A DNA stretch of 44,767 nt, taken from positions 1 through 44,767 of the forward strand of contig DCKB01000002.1 in assembly GCA_002320595.1 (NCBI GenBank). The letters run 5' to 3'. Both the position numbers and the translations under genes were made by a program. The notes under the pieces are model-generated. The model was not told where the DNA came from, searched no databases, and saw only the letters and a list, made by a program, of their open reading frames with translations. Below, in pieces: positions 25,241-33,232 of this stretch. Within the stretch, counting starts at the first letter, position 1; the number at the start of each line of letters is the position of its first letter. The DNA comes from Christensenella sp. UBA1685. GTDB lineage: Bacteria > Bacillota > Clostridia > Christensenellales > CAG-138.

Positions 25241-26257
25241 TCATACGCTCCGAACCGAAGCGCCCTCGCGCAGCCTGGTTTCCATGAACACGTGGCGGTT
25301 TTTGCCGTCCCCGCGCAGCAGGCTCACAAGGATTTTGACGCATGCAAGCGCCATTTCGTCCGCCGGTTGCTCCAACGTGGTGAGCGTCGGCACACAATAG
25401 TTGGTTAGCTCAATGCCATCGATCGCAATGAGAGAGCAATCCTCCGGAACACGCAGCCTCCGGTCAAAAAGCAGCTTCATTGCCGCCATCGCCATCGCAT
25501 CCGAAATTGCAAAAAGCGCCGTAAACCGCGTGCGTTCCTGCAGCCGCGCCATCGCGCTGTAAGCATCCTCCATTTCAAAGCTTCCCGCCGCTTCAACCAG
25601 CTCCGGGTCAAACGGAACGCCCGCATCGGCAAGCGCTTCCTGATAGCCTTCATAACGAAGTTGGCTGATGGAATCTCCGTCCTCCGCTTCGATCAGCGCA
25701 GCAATCCGCCGGTGTCCCCGCTCCAAAAGAAGCCGCACCGCGCGGTATGCTTCGCGCTTATCGTCAATTGCCACAGAGGAAAACCGATCCCGTTCCAGCG
25801 CGCCAAACGTGTTTGAATAGGTGCAGCATACGAATGGGATGCGCAGCATGGCAACATCTTCGGGGGAATAATTGAACCTTCCGCCCAGAAAAATGATTCC
25901 CTTGAGCCGCTTTTCGCGTTCCACCATCGCAGCCGTCATCAGTTCATCGTCGCTGGAGCCGATCTGATGCAGGGACATGGAATATCCCTCGGAGTAAATC
26001 GCGCGTTCAATCGTTTTGATGATGCGCGTAAAAAACGGATTGGCAATCCCGCGCACCACAACCGCAATCGTATCCGATTCGCGGATGACAAGGTTCCTTG
26101 CGCTGTTGTTTGGAACGTAGCGGTATTGTTCCACGGTTTCCATCACCTGTGCGCGCGCCTTTTCGCTCACATCCGGATGGTTGTTAAGCACCCGGGAAAC
26201 CGTGCTGACGCTCGTGCCGCTAAGCTTTGCAATGTCTTTTATGGTAAGGTGCGTCAA
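25241..26257 (-). CDS. LacI family transcriptional regulator
   Basis: A 338-residue repressor. Its helix-turn-helix and hinge at the N-terminus (TIKDIAKLSGTSVSTVSRVL, NNHPDVSEKARAQV) are canonical, followed by a periplasmic-binding-protein-like sugar domain (about residues 60-330). The start is a TTG with a G-rich ribosome site about 9 bases upstream. A nearby ATG is in another frame and gives only a short peptide. First gene of the operon with the sugar transporter and malQ. A perfect operator just upstream indicates autoregulation and operon control, probably relieved by a malto-oligosaccharide. Confidence 0.94.
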   Translation of the reverse strand: MTHLTIKDIAKLSGTSVSTVSRVLNNHPDVSEKARAQVMETVEQYRYVPNNSARNLVIRESDTIAVVVRGIANPFFTRIIKTIERAIYSEGYSMSLHQIGSSDDELMTAAMVEREKRLKGIIFLGGRFNYSPEDVAMLRIPFVCCTYSNTFGALERDRFSSVAIDDKREAYRAVRLLLERGHRRIAALIEAEDGDSISQLRYEGYQEALADAGVPFDPELVEAAGSFEMEDAYSAMARLQERTRFTALFAISDAMAMAAMKLLFDRRLRVPEDCSLIAIDGIELTNYCVPTLTTLEQPADEMALACVKILVSLLRGDGKNRHVFMETRLREGASVRSV

Positions 26258-26318
26258 CGAGTTTCATCCCCCAACCGTAGCTTTCCTGCACGCCGCGCGA
26301 TCGGCGGCGCTTTTTGTC

Positions 26319-26342
26319 GGAAACGTTACTGGTAACGTTTCC
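26319..26342. promoter_or_regulatory. LacI-type operator
   Basis: A perfect 11-bp inverted repeat, GGAAACGTTAC (26319-26329) and GTAACGTTTCC (26332-26342), with a 2-base spacer. The half-site is typical of LacI-family operators. It begins 12 bases downstream of the -10 box of the lacI promoter, so bound repressor should block early elongation. It also lies 217 bases upstream of the divergent isomerase gene. Confidence 0.85.
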
Positions 26343-26354
26343 AAAATCATCTTT

Positions 26355-26383
26355 ATTATATCCATCCATTTTTGCTTTGTCAA
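26355..26383 (-). promoter_or_regulatory. Consensus sigma-A promoter of the lacI-sugar operon
   Basis: Minus strand TTGACA (26378-26383), exactly 17 bases, TATAAT (26355-26360). Both hexamers are perfect. It lies directly upstream of the LacI operator. Confidence 0.92.
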
Positions 26384-26558
26384 TTCCCAGGGCAAATAAT
26401 ATATTTTTCGTGCAAGCCTGCACCGGCATGCTCCATTGGCTTTCCGGCTCATTTGCGCCGAAGCGTATAGCGAAACCGAAGAAAATATCGTAAAATAAGC
26501 GTATGCGTAAAGGAATCCCAAAGCAGAAATACATATGAATCAGCAAAGGAAGGATGAT

Positions 26559-27341
26559 ATGGCTCAATTCGGGATATTTGCCTGGTTCAGCTACCCCTTG
26601 CCCATCAAAGAGCGTTTGCAGCGCATCAAGCAGGCCGGATTTAGCGCAACTTCGCTCTGGTGGGGCGATGAGGATAGAGCTGAAAAGCATCGCCAGCCTG
26701 AGCTGGCCCGGCGGATCGGGCTTGCGGTTGACAATGTGCATGCGCCATATGGCAACACAAATGCGCTGTGGGAAGATGGAATTGAAGGGGAAGCCTATCT
26801 GCAAACGCTTCTCTCCTGCATCGGCGATTGCAGCCTGCATGGCATTCCAACCGCCGTGGTGCATATCACGCGCCTTTCCATCCGGCCCGAGGTCACCCGG
26901 ATTGGCATGGACCGCGTCAAGCGGCTGGTGGAATTTGCGGAGCAGAAACAGGTTAACCTTGCAATTGAAAACCTGAACAGCATCCCGCATCTGGACAGCA
27001 TTTATGCGGAGCTTTCTTCCGAACGCCTCGGCTTTTGTTATGACAGCGGGCATGAACACTTCATCCATCCAAACGCCGATTGCCTTTCCCGCTATGGAAA
27101 CAAGCTCTTTGCCGTGCATCTTCATGATAATTGCGGGGACAATGATGCGCACCTTCTTCCATATGACGGTACCATCGAATGGGATGCTGTAAGAGCAAAG
27201 CTGAAAGCATGCCGCGAAATTCCTTATTTGACGTTGGAAGTGGATTTCAAGCGCGAGCATCCGAAAAGCGCGCTCTATCGGGATTTGTCCGCTGCGGAAT
27301 TCCTGGCGTTGGCGTATGCGCGTTTGCAGCTTCTGGCCTGA
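26559..27341 (+). CDS. Sugar phosphate isomerase/epimerase-like TIM-barrel protein
   Basis: A 260-residue protein of the AP-endonuclease-2-like TIM-barrel superfamily, which includes xylose isomerase-like enzymes and epimerases. Seen are VDNVHAPYGNTNALW, NLAIENLNS (metal Glu), LGFCYDSGHEHF (Asp/His), LFAVHLHDNCGDNDAHLLPY (His, Asp) and YLTLEVDF near the end. These match the four metal-binding positions of the family. The start at 26559 has GGAAGG upstream; the ATG at 26535 has none. It is divergent from the lacI operon with the operator in between, so it may share regulation. Substrate unknown. Confidence 0.85.
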   Translation: MAQFGIFAWFSYPLPIKERLQRIKQAGFSATSLWWGDEDRAEKHRQPELARRIGLAVDNVHAPYGNTNALWEDGIEGEAYLQTLLSCIGDCSLHGIPTAVVHITRLSIRPEVTRIGMDRVKRLVEFAEQKQVNLAIENLNSIPHLDSIYAELSSERLGFCYDSGHEHFIHPNADCLSRYGNKLFAVHLHDNCGDNDAHLLPYDGTIEWDAVRAKLKACREIPYLTLEVDFKREHPKSALYRDLSAAEFLALAYARLQLLA

Positions 27342-27466
27342 CCTTCCGTGCAGTTCACCGTTTGTTCATGCTTTTCCCGCAACCTCCGAACGCTGTTGGC
27401 CGTTTTATATTGTAGAGTGATAAAACGCGGGCCTTGCGCCCTGCGCAACAAGGAGGAGTTCAAACA

Positions 27467-28198
27467 ATGAAACGCATTCCCGCAGTCCTTTTAGCCCTTG
27501 CGGTCATCTTTTTGCTTGGAGGCGCAGCGCTTGCCGAAGGCGGCACATATTCCGCTTCCCATGGCGTTGTAACCCAGGTGGATACAGAAGCGCAAACGAT
27601 GACCATCCGCTTGGGCGGCAGAGAGGAAGGCACGCTGACCCTGGATATTTCGGAAGAAACCAAAATTGTGGACAATGCCAGCCGCACCGCATGCAAGCTT
27701 TCGGACATCAAAGCGGGAAGCACAGTCTATGTATGGCACACCGCCGGGCAGAGCAGCTTCCTTCCGCCGCACCGCAAGGCCTATGCCATCGTTGCCAACA
27801 TTGCAGCCGACCAAACGGCGGGCCAGCTTTTTGAGATTGCATCTGTTTCCAAGGGGAAAAACGGCTATACTCTGCTCAACGCGGAAGGCGACCTTTACCT
27901 GACCGTTCCGGATGCCTCCATCCCGGTTTATGGCCAAAGTGCGAAACTGCGCGCTTCCAAACTGGAAAAGGGCATGGTGCTCCTTGCCTGGTATGACGTG
28001 GTATTGGAAAGCTATCCCGGCCAGGCCGGCAGCGACAGGCTTCTGATGCTTTCCACCGCCGCTGGCGGCGATTCCGTCCTGCCCCCGCAGACGGGCGACC
28101 ACAATGCGGCGAACCTGCTGTTTGCAGGCCTTTCGCTCTGCGCTTCCGCCGGGGCGGCGGCACTGTTGATCCGGCGCCGCCGCCTGGAACAGGCATAA
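27467..28198 (+). CDS. Secreted protein with sortase-type cell-wall anchor
   Basis: A 243-residue protein with a cleavable signal peptide (MKRIPAVLLALAVIFLLGGA, likely cut after ALA) and an extracellular beta-rich domain of about 170 residues of unknown function. The C-terminal sorting signal is LPPQTGD, a hydrophobic stretch, then RRRRLEQA. The pentapeptide is PPQTG, or LPxTG with an extra Pro, so a non-classical sortase may act. The central part (DKISEETKIVDNAS-like, with VYVWH) resembles repeats of small OB- or beta-barrel surface proteins, but I recognise no family. The ATG has AAGGAGG 10 bases upstream. It is monocistronic, ending in a strong terminator. Confidence 0.8.
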   Translation: MKRIPAVLLALAVIFLLGGAALAEGGTYSASHGVVTQVDTEAQTMTIRLGGREEGTLTLDISEETKIVDNASRTACKLSDIKAGSTVYVWHTAGQSSFLPPHRKAYAIVANIAADQTAGQLFEIASVSKGKNGYTLLNAEGDLYLTVPDASIPVYGQSAKLRASKLEKGMVLLAWYDVVLESYPGQAGSDRLLMLSTAAGGDSVLPPQTGDHNAANLLFAGLSLCASAGAAALLIRRRRLEQA

Positions 28199-28211
28199 TC
28201 CGCTCAAGCAG

Positions 28212-28241
28212 AAATGCGGCTCCTTTAATGGAGCCGCATTT
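28212..28241. terminator. Bidirectional terminator
   Basis: A 12-bp stem (AAATGCGGCTCC, 28212-28223 with 28230-28241) and 6-base loop, flanked by T-rich ends on both strands, between the convergent surface-protein and alarmone-synthetase genes. Confidence 0.88.
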
Positions 28242-28249
28242 TGCATCGG

Positions 28250-28939
28250 TTAACCTTCCTTTTGCCCTTCCTTCAGCCTTCGGTAAATTTCCTGCATGCG
28301 CCGGTCAAGCAGCGCGCTTTCTTCCGCGCATTGTTTCAGTTCCCTGCGCAGCGCATCGTCGTTGTGGATCGCCTCATCCGGCTTATAGCGGATCTGATGC
28401 TCCAAGCTCGCCCAAAAATCCATTGCGATGGTGCGGATCTGTACCTCAACGGGGACGGGCACGCTGCCGCTTGAAAGGAACACCGGCACGCTCAGCACAA
28501 GGTGCAGGCTGCGGTATCCGTTTTCTTTGGGGTTCTCAATATAATCCGTGCGGCGCAGAACCACGATGTCGTCCTGCGCGCAAAGCATGTCTGCGATCCG
28601 GTAAATATCGTCGATATAATTGCACACCACGCGCACGCCCGCAATATCCGTCAAATATGCCTTGGCATTTTGAATGCTCACGGCCGCCCCTTTCCGCCGG
28701 AGCTTTTCCACAACGCTTGCGATGCTCTTAAGCCTGCTGTCGATATGGTGAATTGGGTTATGATCGTAACGCACGCTGAACTCCGAGTCCAGAACTTCCA
28801 GCTTTGTCGTGATTTCACGTATGGCGCTTTTGTAAAGCTGCGCCATTTCCATATAATCCTTCGCCTGCCGGATTCTCAGCTCCATCCCGGCGGAGTCCAA
28901 ATTGTTCGTTTCCTTCAACAGGCCATCCAGTTTCTGCAC
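28250..28939 (-). CDS. Small alarmone synthetase (RelA/SpoT domain, YjbM-like)
   Basis: A 229-residue GTP pyrophosphokinase with only the synthetase domain, making (p)ppGpp from ATP and GTP/GDP. Motifs are RLKSIASVVEKLRRKG, DIAGVRVVCNYIDDIYRIAD, NPKENGYRSLHLVLSVPVF and VEVQIRTIAMDFWASLEHQI. No hydrolase, TGS or ACT domains are present, unlike the long Rel protein, so it is of the SAS1 type. The C-terminal helices are expected to mediate tetramer formation. The start is GTG with AAAGGAG upstream. Expressed alone. Confidence 0.93.
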   Translation of the reverse strand: MQKLDGLLKETNNLDSAGMELRIRQAKDYMEMAQLYKSAIREITTKLEVLDSEFSVRYDHNPIHHIDSRLKSIASVVEKLRRKGAAVSIQNAKAYLTDIAGVRVVCNYIDDIYRIADMLCAQDDIVVLRRTDYIENPKENGYRSLHLVLSVPVFLSSGSVPVPVEVQIRTIAMDFWASLEHQIRYKPDEAIHNDDALRRELKQCAEESALLDRRMQEIYRRLKEGQKEG

Positions 28940-29142
28940 GGCGTTTTCTCCTTTTGATGTTTGTGCACACGTTTTGTTTGTGCGCTCGTCTCTGTTATGC
29001 CTTTTATTTTACTTTGGCCCAGCACATATCTCAAGCGCGCTGCAGGGCCGCAGCGTGAACTTTTCGGAAAAATTTGAAAAAAGCGCACGTTTGTAGGATA
29101 ATGAGAAAAAATGATCCGTTGGAAAGGAACGCATACTTTATC

Positions 29143-29913
29143 ATGAAAATCGCTGTGATTACAGGCGCAAGCTCCGGTATGGGGCGCGAGTTCGTCCTAC
29201 AGCTGAGCCGCCGCGAGCAATTTGATGAAATCTGGGTCATCGCACGCAGAAAAGAGCGTTTGGAGGCATTGAAGCCGCTTGTAGACACTCCGCTGCGCGT
29301 GGTTCCGCTGGATCTTTCCGCGCAGCCCGGATGGGATGCTTACGCCGCGCTGCTCGCGGCCGAGCAGCCGGATGTCCGGGTGCTTGTGAACGCAAGCGGG
29401 TTCGGGCGCTTCGGTACCTATGCGGAAATCCCGCTCGCCGATTCGCTCGGCATGCTCGACCTCAACTGCAAAGCGCTTGTGGCCATGACGGAGCTCACGC
29501 TGCCTTACATGCGTGAGGGCGCAAAGATTTTGCAGCTTGACTCCCTTTCCTCTTTTCAACCCGTTCCGTACATCAACGTTTACGGTGCAACGAAAGCGTT
29601 CGTGCTCAGCTATTCCCGTGCGCTCAACATGGAGCTTAAGCCGCGCGGCATTCATTGCATGGCCATGTGCCCCGGCTGGGTCAAAACGGAATTTTTTGAC
29701 CATGCAATCAAAAAAGGCAGCAATGCCGTCACGTATTTCAACATTATGTTCACGGCAGAGGATGTTATCCGCACGGGCGTGCGCGACCTGTATCGCGGCA
29801 AAAAGGATGTTTCCATTCATGATTTCCGCATCCGCGCGCAGGTGTTTTTTACCAAACTTTTGCCACACCGCCTCGTAATGCGGGTATGGATGCGCCAGCA
29901 AAAGCACGTGTGA
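29143..29913 (+). CDS. Short-chain dehydrogenase/reductase
   Basis: A 256-residue SDR oxidoreductase. The cofactor motif is VITGASSGMGREF at the N-terminus; NASGFG replaces the usual NNAG; the catalytic Ser is in LDSLSSF and the YxxxK motif is YGATKAFVLSYS. It has the classical SDR length. The NAD(P) preference and substrate are not deducible. The start was set at the Met preceding the Rossmann strand. A G-rich ribosome site (GGAAAGGA) lies 14 bases upstream, rather far, so an earlier start cannot be excluded. Confidence 0.88.
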   Translation: MKIAVITGASSGMGREFVLQLSRREQFDEIWVIARRKERLEALKPLVDTPLRVVPLDLSAQPGWDAYAALLAAEQPDVRVLVNASGFGRFGTYAEIPLADSLGMLDLNCKALVAMTELTLPYMREGAKILQLDSLSSFQPVPYINVYGATKAFVLSYSRALNMELKPRGIHCMAMCPGWVKTEFFDHAIKKGSNAVTYFNIMFTAEDVIRTGVRDLYRGKKDVSIHDFRIRAQVFFTKLLPHRLVMRVWMRQQKHV

Positions 29914-29946
29914 CCGGCATGCAGCGGCCGCGCGTCCTCCGCTTTG

Positions 29947-30162
29947 TCAGGAAAAGTCGATACCAAAGACCCACTTGATGATGAGGAGCGCAAACGCGCC
30001 GAGCACGCTGAACCCGATTGCCGCCCCAAGGCCGCGGAATATGCCGGAAAGAAAGCTGCGAAAAAGCAGCCGTTTCCGATCGTTCATCACGTGCGCCAGC
30101 TGGCGGATACCGCTTTCTTCCAGGGCCTGAAGCAGGGTTTCAATCCGCTTATCATATTCCAT
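29947..30162 (-). CDS. DUF5665 small membrane protein
   Basis: A 71-residue protein with an amphipathic N-terminal helix (KRIETLLQALEESGIRQLAH) and one hydrophobic segment. The motif FLSGIFRGLGAAIGFSVLGA is the hallmark of the DUF5665 family, widespread in spore-forming Firmicutes and of unknown function. The ATG at 30162 has GGAGG 12 bases upstream. It follows the spore-protein genes after a terminator hairpin. Confidence 0.75.
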   Translation of the reverse strand: MEYDKRIETLLQALEESGIRQLAHVMNDRKRLLFRSFLSGIFRGLGAAIGFSVLGAFALLIIKWVFGIDFS

Positions 30163-30254
30163 ATTCCGTTTTTTCCTCCACATGCTGCAAACGCAGCTTA
30201 CGCGCTGCCGTCATGCCTATTTTATGCGCACTGCTGCAGTTTTACACACCGCAC

Positions 30255-30282
30255 AAGGCCGGGGAGCAAGCTCCCCGGCCTT
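30255..30282 (-). terminator. Terminator after the SASP genes
   Basis: A 13-bp GC-rich inverted repeat (AAGGCCGGGGAGC, 30255-30267 with 30270-30282) follows the second SASP gene. The T-tract is short on both strands. Confidence 0.65.
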
Positions 30283-30299
30283 TGCAGCGTCGTTTGGTT

Positions 30300-30515
30300 T
30301 TATTTCATCATGTTACCGTTGGTATTCATGTTGTTTTCCGCATAAGCGATCATGCGTTTCACCATTTCGCCGCCGATGGAACCGGCCTCACGCGCGGTAA
30401 TGTCACCGTTGTAACCCTGCTTGAGATTCACGTTCAGGGAATTGGCAACCTCAGTCTTAAAGCCCTGGAGCTTCGCCCTATTGCTGTTGTTGCTGCTATT
30501 GCTGTTGTTCGACAT
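30300..30515 (-). CDS. Alpha/beta-type small acid-soluble spore protein
   Basis: A 71-residue SASP that binds and protects DNA in the spore core. It has the two conserved helix segments, FKTEVANSLNVNLKQGYNGD and REAGSIGGEMVKRMI. The Glu-Val-Ala within the first corresponds to the germination-protease cleavage region. Asn/Ser-rich N-terminal and Asn/Met-rich C-terminal ends extend it beyond its neighbour. AGGAGGTG lies 7 bases upstream of the ATG. A CATNNTA -10 element is seen in the 47-base gap to the previous SASP, but no -35 fits, so it may be co-transcribed. Confidence 0.96.
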   Translation of the reverse strand: MSNNSNSSNNSNRAKLQGFKTEVANSLNVNLKQGYNGDITAREAGSIGGEMVKRMIAYAENNMNTNGNMMK

Positions 30516-30562
30516 TCTTTTTCACCTCCTGCCTTTTAAAAATCAATTCTAGTACGATGCAG

Positions 30563-30757
30563 TTATTTCTGCATGTTGTTTTCGGCATAAGCGATCATGC
30601 GCTTCACCATTTCGCCGCCGATGGAGCCGGCCTCACGGGAAGTCAGGTCTCCGTTGTAGCCCTGCTTCAGGTTTACGTTCAGGGAGTTCGCAACTTCCAT
30701 CTTGAACGCGTCCATCGCCTTCTTGGACTCGGGAACGAGAACGTTGTTCCTTGCCAT
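30563..30757 (-). CDS. Alpha/beta-type small acid-soluble spore protein
   Basis: A 64-residue SASP with segments FKMEVANSLNVNLKQGYNGD and REAGSIGGEMVKRMI, nearly identical to those of the next gene, indicating tandem duplication. Expressed in the forespore late in sporulation and degraded at germination. The ATG at 30757 has AAGGAGG upstream. A sigma-G-like promoter precedes it. Confidence 0.96.
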   Translation of the reverse strand: MARNNVLVPESKKAMDAFKMEVANSLNVNLKQGYNGDLTSREAGSIGGEMVKRMIAYAENNMQK

Positions 30758-30787
30758 GTGTTTCTCACCTCCTTGATGATGTGGTCT

Positions 30788-30817
30788 TAACATGCGCGTT
30801 CACAAGCCTGTTTATGA
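30788..30817 (-). promoter_or_regulatory. Sigma-G-like forespore promoter
   Basis: Minus strand CATGTTA (30788-30794) fits the CATNNTA -10 of sigma-G, and TCATA (30813-30817) lies 18 bases upstream, near the GHATR-type -35. Transcription would start about 25 bases before the SASP ATG, a typical arrangement. Confidence 0.6.
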
Positions 30818-30992
30818 ATGGGAATTGATAGGAATCAATGCAAGAAAAGCAAGCAGAAGATGAAACGTTTCTTCTATATTTTAAAGCTTTAAACGCTTTT
30901 TATTATTTTTTGTTTGAATTGACCGGCCTTAATTCAGCGTTTACATTTTTTAGAAATTAACGGTTTCTTTTGTTCCAACAAGCTTTGAAGCA
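30818..30992. other. AT-rich spacer before the MITE-like element
   Basis: No gene, hairpin or repeat is seen in this stretch beyond A/T-rich runs. It separates the sigma-G promoter of the SASP genes from the repeat element. Confidence 0.5.
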
Positions 30993-31110
30993 GCGTGTCG
31001 AAAAACCCGGGGGTTGTCAAGGGGCCGCAGCCCCTTGACTTCATTCCGGCTCCGGCGGCAAACGCTGTGAAAACTCGAAAAAGTGGCCTTTCGCCACTTT
31101 TTCGACACGC
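30993..31110. repeat. MITE-like element of 118 bp
   Basis: The ends are a 13-bp perfect terminal inverted repeat, GCGTGTCGAAAAA (30993-31005) and TTTTTCGACACGC (31098-31110). Inside are two perfect hairpins, a 10-bp stem at 31016-31025/31030-31039 and a 13-bp stem at 31075-31087/31093-31105. It encodes no protein. This is the architecture of a miniature inverted-repeat element or REP-like sequence. It also lies downstream of recG, where its second hairpin could terminate transcription. No second copy is in the window. Confidence 0.65.
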
Positions 31111-31197
31111 GCAAGAAGAATGTGCTTTCATGCCATAGGTTAATAAGAGGGATATGCCCTGCCGCCGCAATTGCTGAGAAAACCGATCGCGGCAAAC

Positions 31198-33231
31198 TCA
31201 ATTCGGCGCGATCTCCCCGCCGCGCGAAGCGAGCAGCGTCCGCGCCCGGGCAAGCAGCGGCGCGCCTTCCGCGGAGTTCTCGGCAACAAGCGCATCCGCC
31301 GCAGCGCGCGCATTGTTGAGCGCAGTCATATCGCCCGCAAGCTTTGCCGCGGCGAGCTCGCTCAGGCCGTGCTGCCGCTGCCCCAGGAACTCGCCCGGGC
31401 CGCGCATCATCAAATCCTTTTCCGCAATTGCAAAGCCGTCATTTGTTTCCGTGAGCGTCATAAGCCGCTCGTGTGCGGCTTCCGAACCCGCTTCGGAAAG
31501 CAGGAAGCAGAACGACTCTTCGCTGCCGCGTCCCACACGCCCGCGCAGCTGGTGGAGCTGTGCCAGGCCGAAGCGGTCCGCATTCTCAATCACCATCACC
31601 GTGGCGTTTTTTACGTCCACCCCCACCTCGATGACCGTTGTGGATACGAGCACGTCGATTTCACCCGCACGGAATGCGCGCGCGGTTTCTTCTTTTTTTG
31701 CAGCCGCCATTTTTCCATGCAAAAGGCCGACGCGCACATGGAGCGTCTTTTCAAGTTCCGCGAACAGCTCGTTTACGCTCATTACGCCTTCAAGCGACTC
31801 GGACTGCTCCACGAGCGGGCATACAACATAGGCCTGCCGCCCGGCATGCACTTGCCGCTCAACAAAGGCGTACATTGCTTTGCGCTTCGCCTTGGGTACG
31901 CAGCGCGTTGTAACGGGCTTTCTCCCGGGAGGCAACTCGTCAAGCACGGAAACATCCAGGTCCCCGTAAAGGATCAGGGAAAGCGTGCGCGGAATGGGCG
32001 TTGCGCTCATGATGAGCGTGTGCGGGCTCTCTCCCTTCGCGCCGATTGCCGCACGCTGCCGCACGCCAAAACGATGCTGTTCATCTGCAATCACGGCGCC
32101 GAGGTTGTGAAAGCTTACGCCTTCGGAAAGCAACGCATGCGTGCCGATTACGGCGAGCGCCTCGCCGCTTCGGATGGCCGCATACGCCGCATCCCGTTCC
32201 TTTTTTTTCATGCCGCCCAAAAGCAGGCAGGCGCGCGCCCCAAATATGCTTTGTGCCGCTGCAAAATGCTGCTGCGCAAGGATTTCCGTGGGCGCCATCA
32301 AAACGGACTGGAGCCCGCTTTCCGCCGCCGCATACATTGCAAAAAGCGCCACAGCGGTTTTGCCACTGCCCACATCGCCCTGCAAGAGGCGGTTCATTTG
32401 GCGTCCGTTCGACATTTCCCGGGAAATTTCCCGCATGGCCCGCATCTGCGCCCCCGTGGGCGCGAATGGGAGCAGCTTTAAGAACCGTGGAAGCACGCCC
32501 TCCGTGCGGAGCACAGGCCCGGGCCGGGCAAGCCGCTCCCGCCGCAGCATGGAAAGCATCAGCGAAAAAAGCAGCATGTCCTCAAAGGCAAGCCTGTCCC
32601 GCGCCGCCTTAAGCGATGGGATATCCTGCGGCGCATGCAGCGCCCTGAGCGCTTCTGCAAGCGGCAAAAGGCCATACTGCACGCGAAGTGCAGCGGGCAG
32701 CGTTTCTTCAATCCGCCCTTCCGCCGCGGCAAGCGCAGCGGAAACAGCATCCCGCATGACCTTCTGCGAAAGCCCCTGCACAAGCGGGTATACGGGCACG
32801 ATTCCCGGAAGCTCCGCATGCAGGGAAGGGTTCACAAGCTTCGCGCCCCGGCTGCGGTCCATCCGGCCGGCGGCATACCATTCCTGCCCGGCCGCAAGGC
32901 TGCGCGCACGGTACGGCTGGTTGTACCACACAAGGCTGACCTGCGCCGCTTTATCCGCAGGGTCAGCTCCAAAGGCCAACGCGCGCACGGTAGTAAGTTC
33001 CATCCCGCGCCGGATATGCACATGCTTCGGCTCGGAAACAAGCGAAACATGCAGCGCTGCAAGCGTGCCGTGGGCCGCCGCACAAATGGGCGTTTCCGCC
33101 GAAAAATCCCAATACTCCCGCGGGGCAAAATACAGCAAATCGCGCAACGAAAACAGGCCCAGCTTGCCGAGCGCTTCCGCCCGGCGCGGGCCTATTCCCT
33201 TTATGCTTGTGATCGGTTCCCCGAGCTCCAT
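31198..33231 (-). CDS. recG: ATP-dependent DNA helicase RecG
   Basis: A 677-residue branch-migration helicase acting on stalled forks and Holliday junctions. The N-terminal wedge domain (about residues 1-230) has a helix-hairpin-helix-like start (PITSIKGIGPRRAEALGKLG). Helicase motifs are GDVGSGKTAVALFA (Walker A), APTEILAQQHF, IADEQHRFGVRQR (DEQH box), SATPIPRTL, and LHQLRGRVGRGSEESFCFL (motif VI). The length matches the family. The ATG is one base after the fakA stop, so translation is coupled. Confidence 0.97.
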   Translation of the reverse strand: MELGEPITSIKGIGPRRAEALGKLGLFSLRDLLYFAPREYWDFSAETPICAAAHGTLAALHVSLVSEPKHVHIRRGMELTTVRALAFGADPADKAAQVSLVWYNQPYRARSLAAGQEWYAAGRMDRSRGAKLVNPSLHAELPGIVPVYPLVQGLSQKVMRDAVSAALAAAEGRIEETLPAALRVQYGLLPLAEALRALHAPQDIPSLKAARDRLAFEDMLLFSLMLSMLRRERLARPGPVLRTEGVLPRFLKLLPFAPTGAQMRAMREISREMSNGRQMNRLLQGDVGSGKTAVALFAMYAAAESGLQSVLMAPTEILAQQHFAAAQSIFGARACLLLGGMKKKERDAAYAAIRSGEALAVIGTHALLSEGVSFHNLGAVIADEQHRFGVRQRAAIGAKGESPHTLIMSATPIPRTLSLILYGDLDVSVLDELPPGRKPVTTRCVPKAKRKAMYAFVERQVHAGRQAYVVCPLVEQSESLEGVMSVNELFAELEKTLHVRVGLLHGKMAAAKKEETARAFRAGEIDVLVSTTVIEVGVDVKNATVMVIENADRFGLAQLHQLRGRVGRGSEESFCFLLSEAGSEAAHERLMTLTETNDGFAIAEKDLMMRGPGEFLGQRQHGLSELAAAKLAGDMTALNNARAAADALVAENSAEGAPLLARARTLLASRGGEIAPN

Positions 33232-33232
33232 T

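Noticed and set aside
26290..26318. Hairpin plus T-run on the plus strand in the lacI leader
   Set aside because: No plus-strand transcript is expected to reach it before the isomerase gene. It is probably incidental GC pairing.
30934..31170. Open frame of 78 codons through the MITE-like element
   Set aside because: It consists mostly of the inverted-repeat hairpins, with no ribosome site and no conserved protein feature.
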